Assembly (NCBI RefSeq): GCF_028687615.1
Contig: NZ_JAQTZU010000015.1
Span: forward strand, 28,177 to 92,176
Direction of reading: 5' to 3'
Source: Methylovulum sp.
GTDB taxonomy: Bacteria; Pseudomonadota; Gammaproteobacteria; Methylococcales; Methylomonadaceae
DNA length: 64,000 nt
A program made the position numbers and the translations under genes. Below the pieces are notes generated by a model that was not told the DNA's origin, searched no databases, and saw nothing but the letters and a program-made list of their open reading frames with translations. How positions within the stretch are numbered: position 1 is the first letter of the stretch; each line of letters starts with the position of its first letter. Positions 35,419-43,457 of the stretch are shown here, piece by piece.

Positions 35419-36213
35419 TCATTTCAAATTATCCGTGACATGCGGCTCGATTAACTGGTACATCAACTGGTGCATTTTAGGGCAACCGGCAATCAGATTT
35501 CCTGATTGCAAGTAACCGTCATTAAAGGAAAAATCGGTGACCACCCCGCCTGCTTCCTTAATCAACAAAACCCCCGCCGCAATATCCCATTCCATCACGC
35601 CAATTTCCCAAAAACCATCCAAACGGCCTGCCGCGACATAAGCCAAATCCAGGGCGGCGGAACCGGCACGGCGGATACCGGCACATTCCATCGTCAAGGA
35701 ACTGAACATGCCCATGTAAGCTTTAAGATGCAAATCCGTCTTAAACGGAAAACCCGTGCCCAGCAACGCACCTTTCAAGCTTAATTGTTGGGTGACGCGC
35801 AAACGGCGGTTGTTCAGCATCGCGCCGCCGCCGCGTTTGGCGGTGAACAGCTCATCGCGTAACGGATCGTAAATCACGCCGACTTCCAACCGGCCTTTGT
35901 GTTTTAGGGCGATGGAGACGGCATATTGCGGGAAACCATGCAGGAAATTGGTCGTGCCATCCAGCGGATCGATCACCCAGACAAAATCGTTGCCTTGATG
36001 TTCGCCACTTTCTTCAGCCAAAATCGCATGGTCGGGATAAGCGGCTTTGATGATGCTGATAATTTCCCGCTCCGCCATGCGGTCAACTTCGCTGGCGTAG
36101 TCGTTTTTGCCTTTTTGGTCGATACGCAATTGACCGATATTGTCGGAGGAGCGAAGTATCAATTCGCCCGCGCTTCTTGCGGCGCGGACGGCGATGTTTA
36201 ACATGGGTTGCAT
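35419..36213 (-). CDS. suhB: Inositol-1-monophosphatase
   Basis: This Mg-dependent phosphatase also serves in rRNA transcription antitermination in E. coli (SuhB). The 264-residue protein has the family signatures in order: LAEESGEHQG, WVIDPLDGTTNFLHG and WDIAAGVLLIKEAGG. Length is normal. It is divergent from trmJ across a repeat-rich gap. Confidence 0.95.
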   Translation of the reverse strand: MQPMLNIAVRAARSAGELILRSSDNIGQLRIDQKGKNDYASEVDRMAEREIISIIKAAYPDHAILAEESGEHQGNDFVWVIDPLDGTTNFLHGFPQYAVSIALKHKGRLEVGVIYDPLRDELFTAKRGGGAMLNNRRLRVTQQLSLKGALLGTGFPFKTDLHLKAYMGMFSSLTMECAGIRRAGSAALDLAYVAAGRLDGFWEIGVMEWDIAAGVLLIKEAGGVVTDFSFNDGYLQSGNLIAGCPKMHQLMYQLIEPHVTDNLK

Positions 36214-36773
36214 AGGTCAGTTTCTAACAGGCAGATAAAACCCTGTATGGTAGCAAATCTTTTGGTAAACTTACGGCTTTTTTATACTTGCAATTTTAAA
36301 GTGATTATAAATACGGCTTGTCCACGAAATACACAAAAAGCACGAAAAGATAAGGTGGGAGCGGGAAGGGGTCGCCTAATGCGCCTACTGTTGGTTCAAA
36401 ACTCCTCCTTAAAGTTTCAAAGTCGCTATAGGTACTGAAAACGTTACGGAACGGGTCGCTTAAAGTGCCTACTGTTGGAACAAACCCGTTCCAGCTCGCG
36501 TTATTTTATAAATGTTAAAAAAGTTATGAACGCCTACTTAGGATTTGGCTAAAAATAACTTCCCTGAACCATTCTTGAAACCCTAGACCTGACAGGTTTC
36601 AAAAACCTGTCAGGTCTTAATATCGGGAAGTTATTAATGGCCAAATCCTTACGGATACAATGTCTACAAATCGTAGGCAATACCTGCCATTTTACATTTT
36701 CCAGTTTTTTTCGTGTCTTTCGTGTTTTTCGTGGACAATATAATCGAAAACCCGCCTCAACCTAGGATCAACC
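36214..36773. repeat. Repeat-filled gap between suhB and trmJ
   Basis: This 560-base region has several repeats: a GTCCACGAAATACAC...CACGAAAAG unit at about 36319-36350; two GCCTACTGTTGG-type segments near 36382 and 36467; an inverted-repeat element with 24-bp arms (36541-36564 and 36625-36648, ends GGATTTGGC) around a central GACCTGACAGG palindrome; and TTTCGTGTC-type units at about 36709-36735. No gene is supported. Confidence 0.65.
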
Positions 36774-37502
36774 TTGCTTTCCCACATAAAAATCGTCCTG
36801 GTCGAAACCACGCATCCGGGCAATATCGGCGCAGTGGCGCGGGCCATGAAAAACATGTCCATGACCCGTTTGGCCTTGGTCAACCCCAAAATTTTCCCCA
36901 GTAACGAGGCGACTGCCCGTGCTTCGGGCGCGGATGACCTTCTCACTGCCGCCACCGTTTATCCGACACTGCAAGAAGCCATCGCCGATTGCCACATAAT
37001 CATCGGCACCAGTGCCAGACGCAGGACCATCAGTTGGCCGGAATTGAACCCCAAGCAATGCGCCCAGACCGCCGTCATCGACCATCCGCACCAGCAAACC
37101 GCCATTATTTTCGGGCGGGAGAATTCCGGCCTGAAAAACCATGAACTGGATTTATGCCATTATTTGCTGCATATCCCATGCAATGAAGATTACAGTTCCC
37201 TCAACATCGCCGCCGCAGTGCAAGTAGTTTGTTATGAATTGTTCGCAGCAACTGAGCGCGAAGAAGACGTGAAAATTGGCGACAAAGGCGAATGCCCCTT
37301 GGCGACTGCCGCACAAATGGAATCGTTTTACCAGCATCTGCACGAAGCCTTAATGGATATTGGCTTTATGCAGTCCGGCCAATCCCAATCCATCATGCGC
37401 CGCTTGCGCCGCATTTATAACCGCATCCAACTGGACACGAAAGAACTCGATATACTCCGGGGAATTTTACGCATGTCCCAAGACCACCAACATAAGGATT
37501 AA
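36774..37502 (+). CDS. trmJ: tRNA 2'-O-methyltransferase TrmJ
   Basis: TrmJ methylates the ribose at position 32 of several tRNAs using SAM and is a SPOUT-fold enzyme. The 242-residue protein begins [24 protein letters not shown] and has the knot motifs [10 protein letters not shown] and [16 protein letters not shown]. It precedes cysE by two bases. The trmJ-cysE order is common in gammaproteobacteria, usually followed by iscR, which is absent here. Confidence 0.95.
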   Translation: MLSHIKIVLVETTHPGNIGAVARAMKNMSMTRLALVNPKIFPSNEATARASGADDLLTAATVYPTLQEAIADCHIIIGTSARRRTISWPELNPKQCAQTAVIDHPHQQTAIIFGRENSGLKNHELDLCHYLLHIPCNEDYSSLNIAAAVQVVCYELFAATEREEDVKIGDKGECPLATAAQMESFYQHLHEALMDIGFMQSGQSQSIMRRLRRIYNRIQLDTKELDILRGILRMSQDHQHKD

Positions 37503-37504
37503 TT

Positions 37505-38260
37505 ATGTTCTCCCGTTTAAAAGAAGATGTCGCCTGCGTGTTTGCCCGCGACCCCGCCGCGCAAACGTGGTTTGAAGTCATCACCACTTACCCCGGCGTC
37601 CACGCCGTGATAGTCCATCGCCTCAGCCATTGGTGCTGGAATGCAGGATTCAGATGGCTGGCGCGGTTCATCGCGTATGTCAGCCGCTGGTGGACGGGGA
37701 TAGAAATCCATCCCGGGGCGCAAATCGGCAGACGCTTTTTCATTGACCACGGCATGGGCGTGGTGATAGGGGAAACGGCCGTGATCGGCGACGATTGTAC
37801 GCTCTATCATGGCGTGACCCTGGGCGGGACAACCTGGAAAAAAGGCAAACGCCATCCCACCCTGCACAATGGCGTGGTCATCGGTGCGGGCGCGAAAGTG
37901 TTGGGCCCTATCGACATTGGCGATGGCGCACGGGTCGGTTCCAATTCCGTGGTGCTGAAACCCGTACCTGCTGGCGTGACCGTGGTTGGGATTCCGGCGC
38001 ATATCATCGGCGAACAAACTGCGGCCAAACCGGAGCCGGCGGCAATGGACAAACCCGTCAATTTCAATGCCTATGGCGCCAGTGCCGACACACCCGATCC
38101 GGTTGCCTCGGCAATCAACCGTATGCTTAACCATATCAACGCCTTGGACAAGCAAATCGAAACCATGCAAAAAGCCATGAATGAAGCGGGAATCACGGTC
38201 AAAAACCCGCCGATTTGCACACTGGACGGCTGTGAAATCAACGACGGTTACCATCCCTGA
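37505..38260 (+). CDS. cysE: Serine O-acetyltransferase
   Basis: CysE acetylates serine with acetyl-CoA for cysteine synthesis. The 251-residue protein has the N-terminal helical domain, then hexapeptide repeats forming a left-handed beta helix ([38 protein letters not shown]). The catalytic pair lies in FIDHGMG and LYHGVTLGG. The C-terminal ~65 residues are extended beyond the shortest family members and predicted helical. It is coupled to trmJ. Confidence 0.94.
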   Translation: MFSRLKEDVACVFARDPAAQTWFEVITTYPGVHAVIVHRLSHWCWNAGFRWLARFIAYVSRWWTGIEIHPGAQIGRRFFIDHGMGVVIGETAVIGDDCTLYHGVTLGGTTWKKGKRHPTLHNGVVIGAGAKVLGPIDIGDGARVGSNSVVLKPVPAGVTVVGIPAHIIGEQTAAKPEPAAMDKPVNFNAYGASADTPDPVASAINRMLNHINALDKQIETMQKAMNEAGITVKNPPICTLDGCEINDGYHP

Positions 38261-38376
38261 TAAGCCTTAAAATAGCCGGCTGCGGGGAGCGCGTACCCTA
38301 CGCATCAAGCTAAGGAGAAAACTCATAGTTTTTATACAAGTTGTCCACGAAAAACACGAAAAAAAATGAGATAAAT

Positions 38377-38511
38377 TTTCGTGTCTTTCGTGTCTTTCGT
38401 GTCTTTCGTGTCTTTCGTGTCTTTCGTGTCTTTCGTGTCTTTCGTGTCTTTCGTGTCTTTCGTGTCTTTCGTGTCTTTCGTGTCTTTCGTGTCTTTCGTG
38501 TCTTTCGTGTC
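38377..38511. repeat. Perfect 9-bp tandem array (TTTCGTGTC), 15 copies
   Basis: Exactly 135 bases of the unit TTTCGTGTC without a mismatch. Because nine is a multiple of three, long frames appear in several readings (for example repeated Lys-Asp-Thr), but none has a ribosome site or family resemblance, so I treat it as non-coding. The array starts just after GTCCACGAAAAACACGAAAA (38343-38362), an arm of the same dispersed family found at 25208, 36319, 36709 and 54758. Confidence 0.95.
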
Positions 38512-38552
38512 GTCTAATTCGCCTACTGTTGGCTTTCGTGGAAAGATGACTG

Positions 38553-39167
38553 TCATCCAAACAATGCCTTATAAGCCCGTGCGGATTGTTCCGGCCCGTC
38601 ATCAAACAAACCACCGATGACCGCCAGAAAATCCGCACCTGCCGTCAACAATTGCCCCCCATTTTCCGGCAGGATGCCACCAATCGCGACAATGGGCACC
38701 GCCAAAACTTGTTTGGCTAGCTGTAGTGTCGCAATACTCGCCGGGGCCGCCAAAGGCTTGGATGAAGAAGGGAAAAACCGTCCGAAAGCCACATAAGTCG
38801 CCCCTTGTTGTTGGGCGGACAATGCCCGTGCAACATCGTTATAACAAGACACGCCAATAATCGCATCAGCCCCCAGCAAATCCTTAGCCAAAGCAATATT
38901 GCCATCGTCCTTACCCAGATGCACGCCATCGGCGGCAACGGCGGCGGCGAGCTCGACACTGTCGTTAATAATCAGCGGCACTTGATATTGATGACAGACT
39001 TGCACCAACTCAGCCGCTAGCGACAAGGCGTCCAGCGGATTTTTATCGCGGTATTGGACAAGCACCGCGCCGCCGCGAATCGCCGCCTCCACGCCGTTGA
39101 TAATGCCCGCATGGGATTTTTGTTCGGTTTGGGTGATGGCGTACAGGCCACGCGTGGGGAATTTCAT
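38553..39167 (-). CDS. thiE: Thiamine-phosphate synthase
   Basis: ThiE joins the pyrimidine and thiazole halves to make thiamine phosphate. I set the start at ATG 39167 (MKFPTRGLYAITQTE) because it overlaps the thiD stop (ATGA). The frame stays open for 72 codons further upstream, but those residues do not resemble ThiE and lie over thiD. The 204 residues show VQYRDKNP, LIINDSVELA, GVHLGKDD and VAIGGI, all typical. Confidence 0.94.
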   Translation of the reverse strand: MKFPTRGLYAITQTEQKSHAGIINGVEAAIRGGAVLVQYRDKNPLDALSLAAELVQVCHQYQVPLIINDSVELAAAVAADGVHLGKDDGNIALAKDLLGADAIIGVSCYNDVARALSAQQQGATYVAFGRFFPSSSKPLAAPASIATLQLAKQVLAVPIVAIGGILPENGGQLLTAGADFLAVIGGLFDDGPEQSARAYKALFG

Positions 39168-39955
39168 GCGTCGTCTTCCATCCAAAAAAAACGGTTGGGA
39201 TTGGCTTGGCCCCTGCCGGTGCGATAGGCCGTGTTTAAAGAATTCCAAGTGTATTCCTGCGCTTCCATGACGGCTTGTATCGGCGACAGACCGTGTGCGA
39301 TCAGGGCCGTAATGCTGGTCGCCAAGGTGCAACCGGAACCGTGGTAACTGCCTGGCAGCCTCTCCCAGGTATAGGTTTCCCAACTGCGCCCGTCATGAAA
39401 AAGCTGGTTTTGGACACTGGGCGTGGTTTCGTGCGTACCGGTAATCAACACATATCCGCATCCCGCTTCCAATAAGGACAACCCGCACTCTTGCAAATCA
39501 TCAAGATTCGCCAACTTACGCGCTTCCTCGCTGTTCGGGGTCAATACGGTCGTGCACGGCAACAGCAAATCCACCAGCGTGGCGATCAATCGGTCATTGG
39601 TCAAATCTGCGCCACCACCCGCCGCCAGCACAGGATCCAGCACCACCGGAATCAGCGGATATTGTTTCAATATCGCGTAAATCGCCAACGCGCTTTCATG
39701 CTGCCCGATCAAGCCAATTTTGAAGGCATCAATTTCCATATCGTCCAGCAAAGTCTGCGCTTGGCTGATGATGTTCTCGGAACTTTGCGGGATCAGGCGT
39801 TTGACATTGTGGCTGTCCTGCTCGGTCAAGGCGGTGATGACGCTGACCGAATGGCACTGGTGGCTGACCAGCGTTTCAATATCCGCTTGGATACCCGCGC
39901 CGCCACTAGGGTCGTGGCCGGAAAACGACAGGACGATAGGACGATGGGGATTCAT
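39164..39955 (-). CDS. thiD: Hydroxymethylpyrimidine/phosphomethylpyrimidine kinase
   Basis: ThiD phosphorylates the pyrimidine precursor twice for thiamine synthesis. The 263-residue ribokinase-fold protein shows LSFSGHDPSGGAGIQADIET at the N-terminus and PGSYHGSGCTLATSITALIA (anion hole and catalytic Asp replaced in context) at the C-terminus. It overlaps thiE by four bases, so the two form an operon. Confidence 0.93.
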   Translation of the reverse strand: MNPHRPIVLSFSGHDPSGGAGIQADIETLVSHQCHSVSVITALTEQDSHNVKRLIPQSSENIISQAQTLLDDMEIDAFKIGLIGQHESALAIYAILKQYPLIPVVLDPVLAAGGGADLTNDRLIATLVDLLLPCTTVLTPNSEEARKLANLDDLQECGLSLLEAGCGYVLITGTHETTPSVQNQLFHDGRSWETYTWERLPGSYHGSGCTLATSITALIAHGLSPIQAVMEAQEYTWNSLNTAYRTGRGQANPNRFFWMEDDA

Positions 39956-39990
39956 TAACTGGCTGCTCCAAAAACGTTAGGGGATGATGC

Positions 39991-40113
39991 TTAGGAATGT
40001 GCATGGAATAAATTCGCGGATCAAGACCTGTCAGGTTTCTTGTGCCCCAGAGGGTATCAAAACCTGACAGGTCTGACGAGCCGGTGCGGAAATTATTTCA
40101 TGCCCGTTCCTTA
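39991..40113. repeat. Small inverted-repeat (MITE-like) element, copy B
   Basis: Near-identical to 17966-18070 except for about 20 extra bases in the central loop. The flanks share ATGCTT on both sides, which may be a target duplication. It lies upstream of dnaQ and thiD and has no coding capacity. Confidence 0.75.
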
Positions 40114-40272
40114 ATGCTTGGGCAATTTAGCATGGCTTGGTGATTATCTCTATAATGTTGACATGCCTTTCAGGTTTTTGAAACTTGGAAGGCATTCCTG
40201 AACACCAATATCCTGCCATGCCGACGAAAGCCACAAAAAGAATTTCAGCACTTTAAAAACAAAGGAAAACCC

Positions 40273-41010
40273 TTGACCAAGCATAAATTCGCCAACCGCC
40301 TTGTCGTCCTAGACACCGAAACCACCGGGCTTAACCCGCAAGAAGGCCACCGCATCATTGAAATCGGCTGCGTGGAGCTAGTCAACCGCCGGCCGACCAA
40401 CCGGCATTTTCATTATTATCTAAACCCTGACCGCGATATTGATGCGGGGGCAACGGCGGTACACGGCATCACCAACCAGTATTTAAAAGATAAACCGCGT
40501 TTTAAGGACATTACCGAGGAGTTTATTGCGTTTATTACCGGCGCGGAGTTGATCATCCATAACGCACCGTTTGATGTGGGCTTTCTCAACCACGAGTTGA
40601 CACTGCTGAAAGACACCAACAAAACCAAGCTCGGAAACTATTGCAAGGTCTTTGACACGCTGGCTTTTGCACGGAAAAAACATCCAGGCCAGCGCAACAG
40701 CCTGGATGCGCTCTGCAAGCGTTACAACATAGACAACAGCCACCGCAAACTGCATGGCGCGTTATTGGACTCGGAAATTCTCGCCGAAGTATTTTTGTTG
40801 ATGACGGGCGGTCAAGCTTCGTTATTGGATGAAGCTACAGCACCCACCAACCTCGGATCTGCCGCGCAAACGGAACAAACCCGCCAGCGCATAAACACCG
40901 AACGCCAGGCTTTGTGCGTGATTGCTTGCGATGAAGGGGAATTGGCGGCGCATGAACAAGTTTTGGATGCCGTTGCCAAAGCCAGCGGCACATGCCTTTG
41001 GCGGCAGTGA
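40273..41010 (+). CDS. dnaQ: DNA polymerase III epsilon subunit (proofreading exonuclease)
   Basis: This 3'-5' exonuclease proofreads replication. Exo motifs of the DEDDh type are visible: VLDTETTGLNP (Exo I), IIHNAPFDVGFLNHE (Exo II) and HRKLHGALLDSEILAEVFL (Exo III with His). The start is TTG at 40273, preceded by AAAGGA at good spacing. The ~75-residue C-terminal tail should bind the polymerase alpha subunit. 245 residues, normal length. Confidence 0.94.
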   Translation: MTKHKFANRLVVLDTETTGLNPQEGHRIIEIGCVELVNRRPTNRHFHYYLNPDRDIDAGATAVHGITNQYLKDKPRFKDITEEFIAFITGAELIIHNAPFDVGFLNHELTLLKDTNKTKLGNYCKVFDTLAFARKKHPGQRNSLDALCKRYNIDNSHRKLHGALLDSEILAEVFLLMTGGQASLLDEATAPTNLGSAAQTEQTRQRINTERQALCVIACDEGELAAHEQVLDAVAKASGTCLWRQ

Positions 41011-41036
41011 CCGGACACCAGGCCCACAAAACAAAA

Positions 41037-41064
41037 CGGGACGGGATCTTGCAATCCCGTCCCG
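41037..41064 (-). terminator. Intrinsic terminator of the DEAD-box helicase gene
   Basis: An 11-bp perfect stem (CGGGACGGGAT / ATCCCGTCCCG) with a six-base loop. On the minus strand it is followed by TTTTGTTTTG, so it best serves the helicase gene ending at 41144, though it may also stop dnaQ transcription. Confidence 0.75.
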
Positions 41065-41143
41065 CTACTTGTCCCATCTAATCGCTATGATGGGATAAAA
41101 AAACGTTCAAATTCCAAAAATCTGAAACGTCTATTGCAAAACC

Positions 41144-42937
41144 TTACTCTTCCGCTTTGGGCTTGGCGCGTCTGGAAGGTGAGCTAAGACGTTTTTTGCT
41201 TTTGTCGATTTTTTTCTCACCGTCATCACTATGTTTGCCGCCCTCCACTTTGGAGATGTTCAATGGCTGGCCAGCAACACGCACCCTACGCAAATCTTGG
41301 ATCAGCTCTTTCGGCATACCTGCTGGCAATTCCACGGTGCTGTAATCATCTTCGATTCTGATACGGGCAATGTGTTTGCCATCAATACCCGCTTCGTTGG
41401 CAATCGCGCCGACAATATTGCCGGGCTTGACACCGTGGGCATGACCCACTTCGATACGGAACAATTCCATCTCAATATCGGGGCCGCCAAAATCACGGCG
41501 GGAAGGGCTACGCTCGCGGTCGCCACGATCCCCACGGTCACGGCGTGGACGGTCTTCACGTTCGCTTCTAAACGGTGATTCTTCCCTTGCTTCACGGGCT
41601 TTTTTCGGTGGATTCTGGATCAGCAACGGCGTGTCGCCTTGCACCAATTTTGCCAATGCCGCCGCAATTTCCGCCGCCGAAACATTATGTTCTTGCTGGT
41701 ACTGCTCGATCAACTGGTTGAAAAAGCTCAACTCTTCTGCCGCCAGGGTATCGGTGATGTTTTGCTTGAAACGGGCGATACGCTTGTTGTTGATGACTTC
41801 CGTAGATGGCAGGCCCATTTCCTCAACTTTTTGCTTGGTCGCTTTTTCTATGTTCATCAGCAACTTGCGCTCACGCGGGGCGATGAACAAAATCGCATCG
41901 CCAGTACGGCCTGCACGTCCGGTACGGCCGATACGGTGGACGTAAGATTCGGTGTCGTAAGGGATGTCGTAGTTGACGACATGGGTGATACGGTCAACAT
42001 CCAAACCACGCGCGGCAACGTCTGTGGCAATCAGGATGTCCAACTTGCCGTTTTTCAGATTGTTGATAGCGCGTTCTCTTAACGCCTGGGACATATCGCC
42101 GTTGATCGCCGCCGCCGAATAGCCGCGCGCTTCCAATTTTTCCGCCAGTTCGACCGTCGCAGTTTTGGTCCTGACGAAAATAATCATGCCGTCGAAAGTT
42201 TCGACTTCTAGGATACGCGTCAACGCATCCAGCTTATGGATGCCGCTGACCACCCAATACCGTTGGCGGATATTTTCGGCAGAAGCCGTAGTGACTTTAA
42301 TCGTGATTTGTTCAGGTTCGTGCAGATATTCATTGGCGATTTTGCGGATCACGGTCGGCATGGTCGCCGAGAACAACGCGATTTGGCGTTCATCCGGGGT
42401 TTGTTCCAGAATCCATTCCACATCGTCAATAAAACCCATGCGCAACATTTCGTCGGCTTCATCCAACACTAGCGTGGCGAGTCCATCCAAATTCAATGTG
42501 CCTTTACGCATGTGGTCCATGACCCGGCCCGGCGTACCGACCACGACATGGGCACCGCGTTTTAATTGCCGCAATTGGGTGCTGTAATCTTGCCCGCCGT
42601 AAATCGGCAATACGTGGAAACCTTTTAAATGGGCGGCATAACGTTGAAAAGCTTCGGCTACTTGGATAGCCAGTTCACGGGTCGGAGCTAACACCAGCAC
42701 TTGTGGATCTTTTTGCTTAAGATCAATACGCGATAAAATTGGCAACGCGAACGCTGCGGTTTTACCTGTCCCTGTTTGTGCTTGTCCCAATACATCCTTT
42801 CCTGCCAGCATGTGTGGGATAACTTGTGCCTGAATCGGCGAAGGTGTTTCATAACCGACATCCTCCAGTGCCTTAAGCACCGAGTCTGTCAGTGCCAAAT
42901 CACGGAAAGAGGGTAATGTAGAAACATCATTGAGCAT
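41144..42937 (-). CDS. deaD: DEAD-box RNA helicase, DeaD/CsdA type
   Basis: This is an ATP-dependent RNA helicase for ribosome assembly and RNA turnover, often cold-induced. The 597 residues contain the helicase motifs AQTGTGKT, PTRELA, VLDEADEML, SATMP, ARGLDVDRI and HRIGRTGRAG. An Arg/Asp/Glu-rich linker (ERSPSRRDF region) and a C-terminal DbpA-like RNA-binding domain (RIEVGHAHGVKPGNIVGAIANEAG) follow, ending in a Lys-rich tail. This matches DeaD/CsdA rather than RhlE or RhlB. Confidence 0.93.
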   Translation of the reverse strand: MLNDVSTLPSFRDLALTDSVLKALEDVGYETPSPIQAQVIPHMLAGKDVLGQAQTGTGKTAAFALPILSRIDLKQKDPQVLVLAPTRELAIQVAEAFQRYAAHLKGFHVLPIYGGQDYSTQLRQLKRGAHVVVGTPGRVMDHMRKGTLNLDGLATLVLDEADEMLRMGFIDDVEWILEQTPDERQIALFSATMPTVIRKIANEYLHEPEQITIKVTTASAENIRQRYWVVSGIHKLDALTRILEVETFDGMIIFVRTKTATVELAEKLEARGYSAAAINGDMSQALRERAINNLKNGKLDILIATDVAARGLDVDRITHVVNYDIPYDTESYVHRIGRTGRAGRTGDAILFIAPRERKLLMNIEKATKQKVEEMGLPSTEVINNKRIARFKQNITDTLAAEELSFFNQLIEQYQQEHNVSAAEIAAALAKLVQGDTPLLIQNPPKKAREAREESPFRSEREDRPRRDRGDRGDRERSPSRRDFGGPDIEMELFRIEVGHAHGVKPGNIVGAIANEAGIDGKHIARIRIEDDYSTVELPAGMPKELIQDLRRVRVAGQPLNISKVEGGKHSDDGEKKIDKSKKRLSSPSRRAKPKAEE

Positions 42938-43457
42938 GGATTTACCTTGTTGTGGAATGAGAATGCGCGGAATGCGCGGGGGAAATGTTTGTTTAATATG
43001 GAATTATATCTGATTCCAGCAAAAATTGCAGTAATTGATAGTGATTTGAATGAATATACGCACCAATCTAAAAGGCTTCGCTTATCCAATCTGCAAACAA
43101 AGCTAGGATGAAGCGATAGCGTAATTCCGGCAATCAAGCCATGAAATGCCGGGGTTCGCTATCGCGCCCTTCAAGTCCTTGCGTCATCCAGGCCTACGCG
43201 CTAATCATGCTAAAGCAAGCACTTATGAAACAATCAATACCAGGCGATTTACGAACCGAAACTATCCATCAGTCTATTGATGACCACCTTGCCAATTGCA
43301 TTATGGACAATGGCAACACCTCAATCTGCCAGCATTTATTCACCCTGCTTCAGCGGGCATTCATTTCATATCGGCATGATCAAGCCCGTTTCCAGCCATA
43401 TTATCCGTGTATAATGAACAGGATAGACCATTAAAAAACTCAGTTTACCCAAGTGCT
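42938..43457. other. Gap between deaD and PBP1b with a REP-like hairpin
   Basis: The region holds the deaD leader and a palindrome at 43113-43165 with arms GCGATAGCG / CGCTATCGC and inner arms CCGGCA / TGCCGG. An open frame of up to 97 codons (43141-43434) begins inside the hairpin; its portion from 43207 could be a small protein but has no ribosome site or recognisable features, so I do not call it. Confidence 0.5.

Noticed and set aside
38377..38511. CRISPR-like array
   Set aside because: Units are 9 bp with no spacers, so it is a simple tandem repeat. No cas genes are in the window.
38267..38638. Frames across the 9-bp array giving His-Glu-Arg, Lys-Asp-Thr or Phe-Val-Ser repeats
   Set aside because: All result from a stop-free 9-bp repeat read in several frames; the array is part of a dispersed non-coding repeat family.
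43207..43434. Possible 75-residue protein upstream of PBP1b
   Set aside because: No ribosome site, it overlaps the extended PBP1b frame, and the upstream part lies in a REP-like hairpin. It cannot be excluded but is unsupported.
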